Shown here piece after piece: positions 10,457-21,659 of a stretch of DNA of 64,000 bases (position 1 is its first letter; the number at the start of each line of letters is the position of its first letter). Position numbers and translations under genes: made by a program. The notes below the pieces were generated by a model. The model searched no databases, was not told where the DNA came from, and saw only the letters and a program-made list of their open reading frames with translations. The DNA is taken from assembly GCF_011745365.1 (NCBI RefSeq), contig NW_024468913.1, positions 1,488,001 to 1,552,000 on the forward strand. Reading direction: 5' to 3'. The stretch is from Cryphonectria parasitica EP155 (lineage: Eukaryota; Ascomycota; Sordariomycetes; Diaporthales; Cryphonectriaceae).

Positions 10457-11336
10457 ATGAGGCTCAGGACCGCAGCACGCGTCATTCTTGTTGGGGCACC
10501 TGGAGTTGGGAAAGGAACACAGTCCGAGAGGCTGCTACAACGCTTCCCACAGCTGCAGTCTATCTCCTCTGGAGATCTGCTACGATGGAACGTCCGGAAT
10601 AAGACCGCTCTCGGTGAGTGCTTTAGAGCCTACTGAATTGTCGCAGTCTGTCGCAATGTCCACCGCTAGCCAGCTAACATGACGTCGCACCACAGGCATC
10701 CAGGTCGAGCAGACCCTCAAGGCCGGCGGCCTCGTCTCCGACAGCATCATCCTGCGCCTGATCAATAACGAGCTGTCCAAGCGCGGCTGGCTGGGACGGC
10801 CCCAGGTCATGACCCTGCAGTCCTCCGCCATCGGCCCCGACGGCGAGACGTTCTCCTCCGGCGACAACGAGATGGCCGCCTTCATGACCACTTCTTCTCG
10901 GACCCTCGGCGCCCCCTCCGACGACCCCTCCGCCTCGTTCCTCCTAGACGGCTTCCCTCGCACGTCTGCGCAGGCAGACCAGCTCGATGGCTTGGTGCCT
11001 ATCAACCTGGCAGTATCGATCAAGACGCCCTTCGAGGTGATCCTCGAGCGCATCTCCGGGCGCTGGGTGCACGAGCCGTCGGGGAGGGTGTACAATACCA
11101 CGTTCAACCCGCCCAAGGTGGCTGGGAGGGACGACATCACGGGCGAACCGTTGGTCAGGAGGGCAGATGACGACGAGGAGACCTATCGGACCCGATTCAA
11201 GAAGTTCCAGGAGGCCAGCGAGCCCTTGTTGGACCACTATGCCCGCAAGGGCGTGCTGTATGAGGTGGAAGGGATGAGCAGTGACGAGATCAGCCCGAAG
11301 CTGTTCCAGGAGTTTGAAAAGAGATTCTGCGAGTAA
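10457..11336 (+). CDS. ADK2: Adenylate kinase / GTP:AMP phosphotransferase, mitochondrial type (Adk2/AK3-like)
   Basis: Two exons, 10457-10613 and 10696-11336, separated by an 82-nt GTGAGT...CAG intron, encode 265 aa. The protein catalyses phosphoryl transfer between a nucleoside triphosphate and AMP, balancing adenine nucleotides, and family members of this type act in the mitochondrial matrix. The P-loop GAPGVGKGTQ is at residues 13-22. SISSGDLLR (AMP binding) and FLLDGFPRT (NMP/CORE) follow. The LID begins at GRWVHEPSGRVYN and carries the long-form lid with DDITGEPLVRRADD. A longer segment than in bacterial enzymes separates the AMP-binding helix from LLDGFPRT. The ATG chosen leaves almost no presequence, but the frame is open upstream (see findings). 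Assignment to Adk2 rather than cytosolic Adk1 rests on the lid and overall pattern. Confidence 0.88.
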
Positions 11337-12850
11337 AGGGAGATACCCATATCGGCCGGTGCGCGGGGTTTGGCCTTCAGCCAGCTTGGATCATGGCTGG
11401 CGGAACCCTGGGGTGGGGCTGTAACCAAATATCTCTGGCGTTTGATTTTCCTGATTAGTCTGCTCTGGTCAGAGGGGACCGAAGTGCTCGGTCTGCCTTG
11501 ACGGTTGTCTACAGAACCAGTCCTATGTTTTGACGTATTCATTCTTCATTACCTCTATAGCCAGGCTTTGATGCTACTGCCTTTATAAAGACGGACCATG
11601 GTGTGCTCCTGAACGTTGCATAAATGTACGTTTGGGGTTCATGTTTAGTAAGCAGAACGCTTTTGAGGACAAGCAAGAAAGGAAGAAGAGGAAAAAAGAA
11701 GAATAATTAAATAAAAAAAATCATGCCAAGCATCTGGGTAGATCCATCATGGACATTGCCCCTGGACTACCCCTCTGCATCCAAAGGACTGAGCACATGT
11801 TCCCTCCATTGGTACAGGACGCAGGTCGGCCTCCTACATGACGACGTGCATCTTTAGCCTGCTGACAGATCTGGAAGATATATAGTAGCCAGACTGAAGG
11901 AGGAGATGAATTTCTGATGCTCAGGCTGTAGAGAAAGACCAAAACATCTTTCAGCACACTGAAACAAACAGTCCAAATCTCTTTGATATGAAAGCTGCAT
12001 GACCTCGCAACAACAAGAGAAAGAAGGTGGGCAAACCCCTCCAAAGTTTAGGCCCTCTCAAAGCAACTAACGTTGTCGGCGACAGTGGGGTGCTCAGGCC
12101 CCTGTTGATAAGCGATAAGACACCCCTGCCCCCCCGAGCTGCTAGGGGAATGCTGTATCAGCTGCCTGGAAAAAGAACTTTTTTGACCTATGTCGGGGAA
12201 CCAGGCAGGGACTGGCGCCGAACACCCAAGAGAGGCCAGAAAAATCGCGAATCAGTTTGCCGTTCACCTTCCGAATTGTAGTCATCGCCTCCCCTGTGGT
12301 CAACTTTGGGGTTTAAGCTTCACTTTTCTTTTCTCTTTCCCCGTCCCTACATCTCATCTGCCTAACCATCTACAGAGTGGTATAATTGGACAGCCACAAC
12401 AACCTAAACTGGTTGTCACCCTTGGTCATACTTTGGCCTACCACCTACAGCATCTTTTTTTTTCTGGGTGGTTTTGCAAGAGGGCACAGAGACAACCCTA
12501 GGTTGTTGTTGTACGCACCTGCCAAGAATTGCCTTTCTTTTATTCTCTCACTTTCTTACAACCAAAGTCTCGACATAACTTCCTCAGTGAGTTCCCATAA
12601 ACAGGCTGCATTACAATATTGGGCAATCTCCATCTTTTTGACTTTATCATCACACATTCTGTCTCGTCTTGACCAATTGTCTCAGATGGGGCAGGATGTT
12701 CAGCACAGACAACTGCCACACTGATTTAATGTATTTAGGAGGGCCCAGTGTGAAAATAGCCTGTACAAGTGATGCCATCTGCTGCTGAACATAGCTAACA
12801 ATCGTCATACACAGCCTGAGACCATCGGAACTGGATACACCCCAAGCATC
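11337..12850. other. Intergenic, promoter side of ADE4
   Basis: No gene is supported. At 12213-12223 there is tggcgccgaac, which resembles a tRNA-primed retrotransposon primer-binding site. I cannot find paired LTRs or gag/pol coding sequence next to it. Confidence 0.45.
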
Positions 12851-15102
12851 ATGTGTGGGATCATAGGTCTCATCCAGGGCCATTGGGAGGACCAGTCCGG
12901 CCAGAATGTGGCCGCACAAGATCTTCATGAGGCACTTTACTACTTGCAGCACCGAGGACAGGATGCGGCCGGTATTGCAACCTGCAGCACAGGTGGTCGG
13001 ATGTACAAAAGAGACCCCCCTCCCCCTGTTTCCCTACCCTCTCTTGTGCTTCTGATGATTAACTTGGGTTGTACAGTTACCAGTGCAAGGGCAACGGTAT
13101 GGCGGGTCACGTCTTCAAGAACGGAGAGCGTGTCCTTGACCTGCCAGGCTTCATGGGCGTCGGCCACCTGAGATATCCTACGGCTGGAACGAGTATGTCC
13201 TTGCAACATCCTGAAATCTCTGGCCGCTGATGATGGCACGAGGATCGCTGCTGACGGTTGCTTTCCTGCACAGGTGCCAGCGCTGAGGCTCAACCATTCT
13301 ACGTCAACAGCCCCTACGGTATCTGCTTTGCACACAACGGCAACCTCGTCAACGCGCCCGAGCTCAGAGAGTACCTGGATAAGGTCGCACACAGGCACAT
13401 CAGCAAGTGTCCTACTTTTCTTCCTGATTCTCTTCACCCCTCCCCCTCCTCCACCAGCTTCCGTGGCAGAACTCTCGTCGAGACTGCCACCACTCCTGCC
13501 TTATCCTTCACAGCACACAGAATCCCATTGGATTCCCACAGCAAGTCTGAGGAACCTGCTGTCGGGTCTCTCCCCAAAGCCATCTGCCCTTTCACTTTCT
13601 ACAAGACTACTTCCGCTTCAAGCACTAAGACTAACACGCTTCCTCCTCCTCCTCCCACTGAAGACACGGACTCGGACAGCGAGCTGATGCTGAACATCTT
13701 CGCCAATGAGCTGAATGAGACTGGTAAGGCACGTGTCAATCAGGAGGATATCTTTAGTGCGCTGTCACGAATGTACGGACGTTGCCGCGGAGGATACGCC
13801 TGCGTGGCCATGGTTGCTGGGTTTGGCATCCTGGGTTTCCGCGACCCTTACGGCATCCGGCCCCTCGCTCTCGGCTCGAGGCCTTCTGCCGACAAGGAGG
13901 GCGCCATGGACTACATGTTTGCCTCGGAATCCGTCGCCCTGAAGCAGCTCGGCTACAGCAACATCCGTGATATCCTGCCCGGTGAGGCCTGCTTCATACG
14001 CAAGGGCTGCGAGCCTGCCTTCCGCCAGGTCGAAGAGCAGAAGTCCTACAGCCCCGACATCTTCGAGTATGTCTACTTTGCCCGCCCAGACAGCATCATA
14101 GACGGCATACCCGTGCACGGCGCACGCCAGAAGATGGGCTACAGACTGGCCGACAAGATCCTGCGGACCCTAGGCGAAGAGGCCGTCAAGGAGATCGACG
14201 TTGTCATCCCGATCCCCGAGACGTCCAACACCTCCGCCGCGACCGCCGCTGAACGCCTACAAAAGCCCTACTCGATGGGCTTCGTCAAGAACCGCTACGT
14301 GTTCCGGACATTTATCATGCCCGGCCAAAAGGCGAGACAGAAGAGCGTGCGTCGCAAGCTCAGCGCCATGGACTCCGAGTTCAAGGATCGCTGTGTGCTG
14401 TTGATCGACGACAGTATCGTGCGCGGGACAACAAGCAGAGAGATCGTGTCGATGGCCCGTGAGGCTGGCGCGCGCAAGGTCATCTTTGCGAGCTGTGCAC
14501 CGCCTATCACGCACCCTCATATCTAGTGAGATACCCTCTCCAGTTCCTCGCCCTCTCCGTACCAGAACTGTGTGCTGACCATTCACTCCTCTGGCTAGTG
14601 GCATCGACCTCGCCTCCCCCAGTGAGCTCATCGCCCACGAACGTGACCGCTTCGACATCGCCAAGCACATTGGCGCTGATGAGGTCATCTACCAAGAGCT
14701 GGACGACCTCAAGGCCTGCTGCGCGGAGCTGTCCCCCCGCAAGGCACAGGACTTCGAGGTCGGCGTCTTTTGCGGCAAGTACATTACATCCGTGCCCAAT
14801 GGCTACTTTGAGCACCTCGATGCGCTCCGTGGCAAGGCGCGTAGCAGTGCACCTGCTGCCGGCGGCTCCACACAGACGGTGAACGGAGGTGCTGTGCTAG
14901 AGGGTAGAAACGGTGCTGCCAACGGAACCAACGCAAATGGAAATGGGCTAGACCAGCTGAGGTCGCCTGCGGATCGGGAAGACATCAGGTATGTAGTGAT
15001 TTCTGCCTGATACATCCAGTTGGGCTGCTGTGGGTCAAAAAAATCGCTGACAGGAGCTATTGTAGTATGCACAATCTCGCCAACGACCCCCAGATACGTT
15101 AG
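12851..15102 (+). CDS. ADE4: Amidophosphoribosyltransferase (glutamine PRPP amidotransferase)
   Basis: First committed step of de novo purine synthesis: PRPP plus glutamine give 5-phosphoribosylamine. Six exons are inferred: 12851-13002, 13077-13192, 13274-13402, 13664-14525, 14599-14988 and 15066-15102, giving 561 aa. Cys2 directly after Met (MCGIIG) is the N-terminal nucleophile of the Ntn glutaminase domain. [10 protein letters not shown] and [14 protein letters not shown] are glutaminase motifs. The phosphoribosyltransferase domain carries the PRPP loop [10 protein letters not shown] at residues 380-389. The C-terminal tail is Gly/Asn/Ala-rich and ends with a 12-codon last exon. The third intron (13403-13663) uses a GC donor (GCAAGT), and only this join gives the conserved HRHINTDSDSEL. 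That intron is a multiple of three long and stop-free (see findings). Confidence 0.93.
13403..13663 (+). other. ADE4: GC-AG intron within ADE4
   Basis: The donor is A|GCAAGT and the acceptor GAAG|AC; a CTAAC branch site lies at 13631-13635. The length is 261 nt (87 codons) with no in-frame stop, so the unspliced reading frame stays open through it. Confidence 0.85.
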
Positions 15103-16372
15103 ATACGAAATGTTTTGGCTTCTTCTGGCTACCATGTACAAGGTGAGTGGGGGTAGATGGCATAAGGCTCACATTGGCTAGCCGAGGGTCTCGTTTGAGA
15201 TTTGACTGGGCTTCTTTCGGAGAGAAGCAGGTTCTCCCATGGCGAATCTGGGGAAAATACGCGCTCCGTTCTTCCTTAAACGACACGAGGGATGCTCACG
15301 CCATGGACTTGGAACATACCAAAGGATTCTGAGACCAGAAAAACCCTTGAATCGTGACATGGTCCTGGGGTTTCAAGAGTTGCAATGCTATTCTCGGACT
15401 GTGCACTGGGTGGCGATTCACGCCACTCGGTGACTTTGATTTTTTTCTACTTCCCTTCTTTCTTCTTACCTGCATTGTCATACTCGGCCTGGACGTTCAA
15501 AAAGAAATTGGCAAAATGGCGTCGGCCATCAAAAGACATGAACGTATTCATGCATACCATAGAAGGGGGTGAGGGGTTCAATAGAATGGGGAATCAATAG
15601 AACGCAGACGCTTACTGCAGCAAAAGCCAGATTTTGTACCCAAGCTGGTGAACTGTTCACGATAGGTGTCATCCTTCTGCTTTCTCTTTCCTGAAAAAGA
15701 CTTGTCTGTTATGTGAGACGATGCGCGGGCAGGCGAAGGAGGAGGCACAATGACACAAACACGTCGATTCGTTCGAGCGGGCGTAAAATGATCTGATAAT
15801 CTGACCTTCTTGATACTTAATACACAATGGGCAGTGCAAGGTACTGCGCCACAAAGGAGTCTGTGACATTTTACAAGCATATAGTGGAAAGAAGATATGT
15901 GCCGTCGTCTTGCGGGTCAGACCACGAGGATACAGGCCCCGTTACGATCTCCGAGTTTGCCTGATTCGATCTTCTTGGCTTGGAATTTACATTAAAAAAA
16001 AAAACACATCTCTCGAACATTCACGCACCATCCATCCATGGGACGTTCAATTATGGACGCGTATTGTTATTTGTTTTTTTTTATTATTACAAAGAAATCA
16101 AATCAAATTGGTATGGCATATATCCACCAGCGCCGTGCTATGACTATTCCTTGCCGTAGAGACCGACGGCTCCCACCGCCTTGTAAGAAGAAGAGTAAAA
16201 CCAGAGCCTTGTGTGACAACCAGCAAGCATACCCCGGAAATCTTCTACACAGAGGAACGAAGGAGAAGAGAAAGAAAAAAAGAAGAAGAAAAAGGCAAGG
16301 CCATCCGCGAAAAAAATAGCAAGGGACAAACAGGATTTTCTTTTCCCCCTTTACAAAGCAGACTTGAGCTTT
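15103..16372. other. Intergenic between convergent ADE4 and GCN5
   Basis: 3' flanks of two convergent genes. It is A/T-tract-rich towards 16 kb, and no supported ORF is present. Confidence 0.5.
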
Positions 16373-18887
16373 TCATTTCTTGGAAGCGTACTCCTCCTCA
16401 TAATGGCTCCATTCAGGAATCTCACGGATTTTGGACCACATGAACTTCTCGAGCTTATTGGCCATCTTCGTATACGGCGTTCCTTCACTATTGTACTGCC
16501 GACAGTTCTTGAAGATGAGCATGGCATCCTTGAGGAAGTCCTCAGGGGAGGGGTACTGGTCCATCTCGAGCTTTTGTTCCATGGTGGACAGGTCCATGGG
16601 CTCCTTGATCACTTCATAGTAGTCCTGCACCTCGTCCCGGTTGACGGGCACCAGGAAGGGCCACGCGCTCTGGTGGTTCTGCATGGCGTTCAGTAGGTGG
16701 AGGAGCTGGTTGTAGTTGGCGCCGCGGCGGGGCTGGCGGGCCAGCTCGTCCATCTCGGGAGACCAGCCTGAGTTCTTGATGGCCTCAATCTTCATGGGGT
16801 CGATCGGTGTGACGCTGTTCTTCCACTGCTTGGGTGGCTGGTGGACGACGTGGGACTTGGAGAAGGCCCGGATCTTGGCCATAACAGCTTCCTTTTGTTT
16901 AAGAAGCATGCGTCCCGTCTCGAGGTAGCGGACCCGGGGCAGCATGGTGCACTGCATGATGGTGCCGCCCTCGTAGTCCTTGATGTATCCCATCCAGACG
17001 GACTTGTCGAGGGTGATCTCTTTGGTGAACCCCTGCTTCTTGAAATAGCCAATGGCGTAATTGTCGGCATAGGTCAAGAAGTGCATGACCGGGCTCGTAG
17101 CTTTGACATAGTCTTTGAGATGTGCCATTAGATGTGCTCCGTATCCCTTGACTTGCTGGTCTGAAGAGATGGCGCAAAAGACGATCTCGGCAAACTTGCG
17201 GTCCCTAAAGGGCCTGAAGGTGATGCCACCCACGACTTCGAGAGGCTTCTTGACGATCGCTATCGACAAGTGCGTCCTGTCGTAGACGAGGCGTGCAATA
17301 TAGTCCTTGGGCATCTTGGGAAGCTGTTTCTGGAAGATACACTTGAGGCCGGTCAGGATGATCAGGCTTTCGCGCTCGTTATCGTTGTTCACAACACGAA
17401 ACTCGATCTCGCCACTACGCTCCTCGAGAACACCAGCCTGGCAATGAATAAGTCAGCAATACCGCCTTGAGGGCACGATGGAAAAAGTCTCTCACTAACC
17501 TTCTCAGGAAATGGAATAGCAGGCACTTTGAGCGGCTTGGGCTCCTCGGGCTCGGCTGAGTCATCATGCTTAATGCGCTTAGCAGCAACAGGAGACTCCG
17601 GGTCCTCACTGGCCTTTCGCTTGCCCTCTATGGCTCATGTCAGCTATACTTTGTTTTCATCCTCACAAGGGTTTACCACAAGTCTTTTTACATACTGTCG
17701 ATGTGCATCTTGCCCGGTGAAACCTCGTTGATTGACAGTGACACGAGAGATAGTGGCTCGTGCGGGAGATCGACTACCGAAGATGCGCTCGATATACCTT
17801 GCACGGCAGGTGAAGTGGCTGAGGGCGAATTGATTGCCGACGATATGATAGATGAATTTCTAGTAGCAGTGGTTGTGTTTACTGCCACAGAATCTTGTGT
17901 GAACACAGCACTGGCTGACTGAGTGTCGTCTGCAAATATTTCTGTCGCCTGCCCAGCCCCAGATGACGTGGTAGAAGCGACACGGGGGGCTTCGGATGGC
18001 TCTCGAGACTTTGCAGCAGTTGTTTCGATCGAATTGGCCTGAACGGAAAGACCAGGAGCTAATAAGGATGTGTTTGGCTGAGGAGGGATTGGCACGTAGT
18101 TGCGAGCAAGAGCGGCAGCCGATGCAGCGGTCGGACGCCTATCAAGTACTTCAGCCTTCCAGGCCAACCAGTCCTCGTCGTTGTCGGATATGACCTCTTT
18201 CAAGGAATCCTCAACCGTAGCGGGGCCCTCTTGTGGTGGGGTCTTCGAGCTAGACCCAGTACTGTGAGGTGGGAGGGTATAGGCAGCAGAGGAGGGTCGT
18301 GCGAAGTCTGCGGTGTCGGTAAATAAGGCGAAACCACGGTGGGGATTATGGAAGGCGTTCGACTGAGTGTGGTAGAGCTGATGAGCGCCAGCAAGAGCTG
18401 GAGGAGGAGGAGGAGGAGGAGGAGGAGGAGGAGGTGGTGGTGGTGGTGGTGGAGGAGGAGGAGGATAAGACGGAGGTGGAGGAGGTGCGTGAGTCACAGC
18501 ACCACGAGGAGTGTCGTTCTGCTGGTAAGGATTATAGAGTTGAGGTTGTGATGACAGGAACAGATGAGCTGGGGTCAGGCTCGGTGATGGCGCATTCGAT
18601 GAGGCGGGATGCGACGAGGATGGGATCGAGAAGGACGGAGGGAATGAAGGGCTAGGACGCGACGATCCTGGGCGGCGTCGCTGATCTCGTCGTCGAGGAG
18701 GTCGCGTTTGTGATTGTGCTCGTGCTGGTTGCTGTTCTCGCTGGCGTTGGTCGCGCCACTCCTTGGCTTGTTGAAGCTGGTCGTCGATGGTGCCGGTGAA
18801 GTTGGTGAGCGGTGGAAGTCCAGGGCCGCTGTAGCCAGAAGCGCCGCCCGAGGTGTGAGGGCCGCGGTAGAAAGGATCCGCCATCAT
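16373..18887 (-). CDS. GCN5: Histone acetyltransferase Gcn5 (SAGA/ADA catalytic subunit), with possible long N-terminal extension
   Basis: Transcribed right to left. The Gcn5 core is certain: exon 17437-16373, preceded by exon 17627-17500 and the end of exon 1 at 17696. The introns are GTATGT...TAG and GTTAGT...CAG. Starting at the internal ATG 17708 gives 401 aa, the usual Gcn5 size. In that numbering the GNAT domain has the catalytic Glu131 (FAEIVFCAI) and the acetyl-CoA loop QQVKGYG at 141-147. The bromodomain spans about 294-390, with acetyl-lysine-binding Asn363. The frame stays open upstream through a serine/proline-rich region with a polyproline tract to ATG 18887, which would give 794 aa. 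I annotate the long span because the frame is continuous and spliced in phase. The short form is equally possible. Gcn5 acetylates histone H3 tails at promoters. Confidence 0.9.
18400..18466. repeat. GGA/GGT trinucleotide tract (polyproline on minus strand)
   Basis: Imperfect GGA/GGT repeats within the long reading frame upstream of GCN5; on the coding strand they read as a run of about 22 prolines. Confidence 0.9.
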
Positions 18888-19318
18888 TGAGGATGCCAAG
18901 CGCGCGGAAACGGTAAGATAGCCGCTGGGTGGGGGCGAAGTGGAGGCCCTAACAGAGCCCTGGAGCTAGCTTGAGGAGCAAGAGTTGAAAGTGAGGGTGA
19001 AGGATGGTCTGAGTATCCGCTTTCCCTTATCGATAAAGGGGTAGGGGGTGCACTTGCATGGGTTGGATTGACAAGGGGCCACGAAGCTGCCAGGTGGTGA
19101 AGTTGGGAGGGCGTTGAAGACAGCTTCCACTTCTGCAGGTATGGTTTGGTTTTGAGGAAAACAATCAAATCAACAACCAAATTCGCAGAAGAACGCTGGA
19201 CTGCAATAGACCCCAGCGCCAACAAAGCAACAGCTTGGCGGTATCATCACTGTCATCATAGCCTCCACGACAATTTCAATCACCAAGCAACATCAACGAC
19301 ATCCTCTGATCTGAGCCC
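18888..19318. promoter_or_regulatory. Divergent GCN5/OST5 promoter region
   Basis: 431-bp interval between the most upstream ATG of the minus-strand GCN5 frame and the plus-strand OST5 start. If GCN5 starts at 17708, its leader or promoter is correspondingly longer. No specific factor site is assigned. Confidence 0.5.
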
Positions 19319-19695
19319 ATGGATTCCAAGTTGGTCGACGTCTGGGCAACCGCTGCAGGCAACCCTTTCCTACCAACAGTTGGCAAGAACACTCAGTTGC
19401 TCATCGCCTCCATCCTCCTACTTCTAGGTCTCTCCCTCTTTGGCATCTTCGCATTGAGTAAGTCAATTGAACGGGAACGCTCCCCCAAGACGCCCTCTAT
19501 CTATATGCTAATACCAATGCTCCAGATCGGTCTCTGGTCAACGTACCAGTTATTGGTATCCCAGCCTCGTTGGCTCTCGCGTATGTCCGCCTCCAACTCT
19601 CGTGTCCTACCTACGATGAACCCTTTTCTAACAAGTTGAACTGCTGTAGGTACGGAACCGTCTACATGTTCTGCGCGGTCGGCGTCTATGTCTGA
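19319..19695 (+). CDS. OST5: Oligosaccharyltransferase subunit Ost5 (TMEM258 family)
   Basis: A small gene, easily missed: exons 19319-19457, 19526-19580 and 19650-19695 encode 79 aa. The introns are 68 and 69 nt with GTAAGT and GTATGT donors. The protein has two hydrophobic helices, the first around LLIASILLLLGLSLFGIFAL and the second ending in YGTVYMFCAVGVYV. This matches the size and topology of Ost5/TMEM258 (yeast Ost5 is 86 aa). Ost5 is an accessory membrane subunit of the ER oligosaccharyltransferase, which transfers the dolichol-linked glycan to Asn in nascent proteins. RAD1 follows on the same strand only 205 bp downstream. Confidence 0.85.
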
Positions 19696-19900
19696 GATCC
19701 CCATCCGCAAACCTACACCAACTTCGTGAGATACCCAGGAACCACTACGAGGTCGTCGTGAGTGAGCGGCTTCGGAGGCTGTACAATAGCAACAACATTA
19801 AAGCAAAAAAAACATTTCTCTGAAACTTGCGTCCTGATATTTTGTGTATGACCTCCCACCATCCTGTTTCGATCTGATTTCCACTCTTCCGTCTTCAGTC

Positions 19901-20969
19901 ATGGCGGCTCCCAATCCTACCCAGCCTGGGCCCATCTTCCGGGCGGTCGCCAGCTCGACGAAACCTATCCAGCAACTTCTCAAGTGTATCACCTTCACGA
20001 ACAAAGTCCATGTGGAGATCGGCGAGGATACCATCAAGTTCTCAGCCGACCAGGCCCGTGCGATGCAAGGCAAGTCTGGCAGATACCCTATCCGCATCAT
20101 CACGACACGTAGCTAACTGAATTGGATACGCAACAGGCATCGCGAGCTTAAACAAGGCCCTCTTCACCAGCTTCACCCTCGACGTCCCCCGGAACGAGAA
20201 CGATGATGAGGAAGATATCACGTGCCCAACTTTCCAGGTCTCCTTGGCCGCTTTTCTCGAAACGCTCCAGATCTTCGGCGCGTCCGACGCCGCGGCTCGC
20301 CAGGCCAAGGCAGAGGCAGATCCCTACCGCAGCAACCTCCGCAACTACCGCCCTGACGCCTTCAGCAACCAGACCCTCGGGATGACGGGCACCTGCATCC
20401 TCTCGTACGCCGAGGAGGGCGGGCCACTCAGCATCATCCTCGAAGAATCCGGCGTCAGCACCACATGTAACCTCACGACCTACCTCCCCGAGGCGCCCCA
20501 GGACATCCCTTTCAACAGAGATGACATCGGCTTCAAGGTAATCATGCAGAGCAGGTTGCTCCTGGACGCGCTGCTCGAGATGGGTCACTCCAACCCGACG
20601 CGCTTGACGCTGATGGCGTGCAGGCAGGAGCCTTACCTGCAACTCTCGTGCGCGGGTCCCCTGGGCGGGTCGAGCGTGGACTTCGCTAAGGGCCGGGACT
20701 TGCTCGAGACGTTTTCTGTGCGCGAGAAGTACGTGCAGAGCTTCAAGTTCGACATGGTCAAGGCGGCCATCGAAGCTATGCGCATCTCCAGCAAGGTCAG
20801 CATGAGGGGCGACGGGCAGGGCGTGCTGTCCCTGCAATTCATGGTGGAGACCGAGGGCAGCGGCGTGAACTTCGTACTATTCACATTCGTTCCTTATGTT
20901 ACACACGAGGACGACGAGGATGATGAGGGGGTTGCGGGTGTGGACGAGGAGCAGGAAGCCGGGATATGA
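19901..20969 (+). CDS. RAD1: DNA damage checkpoint clamp subunit Rad1 (9-1-1 complex)
   Basis: Two exons, 19901-20069 and 20137-20969, encode 333 aa. Rad1 is one of three PCNA-like subunits of the Rad9-Hus1-Rad1 clamp, which is loaded at damaged DNA and activates the ATR-type checkpoint. The PCNA-fold pattern is visible: an N-terminal strand-helix unit (AVASSTKPIQQLLKCITF and KVHVEIGEDTIKFSADQARA), then TCPTFQVSLAAFLETLQIFG, SNPTRLTLMACRQEPYLQLS, and a C-terminal SLQFMVETEGSGVNFVLF followed by an acidic tail rich in Asp/Glu. The intron is of the GC-AG class (G|GCAAGT...CAACAG|GC, branch CTAAC at 20113). No GT donor near it keeps the frame and the conserved MQGIASLN join. Confidence 0.9.
20070..20136 (+). 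other. RAD1: GC-AG intron within RAD1
   Basis: 67-nt intron with donor GCAAGT, a CTAAC branch site at 20113-20117 and acceptor CAACAG. Retention would shift the frame. Confidence 0.8.
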
Positions 20970-20975
20970 GGAAAG

Positions 20976-20997
20976 GTGTGTGTGTGTGTGTGTGTGT
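20976..20997. repeat. (GT)n microsatellite
   Basis: About 11 GT units immediately after the RAD1 stop codon. Confidence 0.95.
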
Positions 20998-21635
20998 ATC
21001 ATGGAAACTCGACTTTGTCTGCCTCCGGTATCATATGATGATCATCGTCATCAGGCTCTTCTGTGTTTCCATATTCTGTGTTCATATTCTAGTCTACCTT
21101 ATACGTACGAATATGCTTTCCCTCGTCGGATCGTCACCCAGAATCAAAAAGTCATGATTTCTTTGCGTCCCCTCTCCCCCGTGCACTTGAAATTTCCAGC
21201 TCACGGTGGACTGAATCTACATACAAGCATGTATTACGCACCATCCACAACGCGTCATCGCGTCTGGATCCAAGCTCTTACCTGTATTACCAGGTGCACC
21301 AAGTCGCGGGCCTGTCTTTCTGGCCTGGCCGGGTCCACCTACTGGGCCAGTTTCTATCTATATCTATGTTTCTAAGAGTTCCTTATACAGCAGCTCATCA
21401 TCCTCATCCTTGCACGGTCCGTAATCAGCATTAACTTCATCAAACAGCACATCGAGTTTCTCGAGTCCGCAGCAAGAAGCACTAGTATGCTCAAGTCAGT
21501 GCAAAGATCATTCGGAATGAGGTAAGCGAAGGGGGGCCTCGGCGGCTCAGAGGTTGTTGTCGCTGATCCTCTCTTGTCCTACTACCTTTTCCCTTCGTTT
21601 TCTTTATATCCCTTTTAGATATTCCTTTTAGAGGG

Positions 21636-21659
21636 AAAAAAAAAAAAAAAAAAAAAAAA
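21636..21659. repeat. A24 homopolymer
   Basis: Uninterrupted run of 24 A. Confidence 0.95.
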
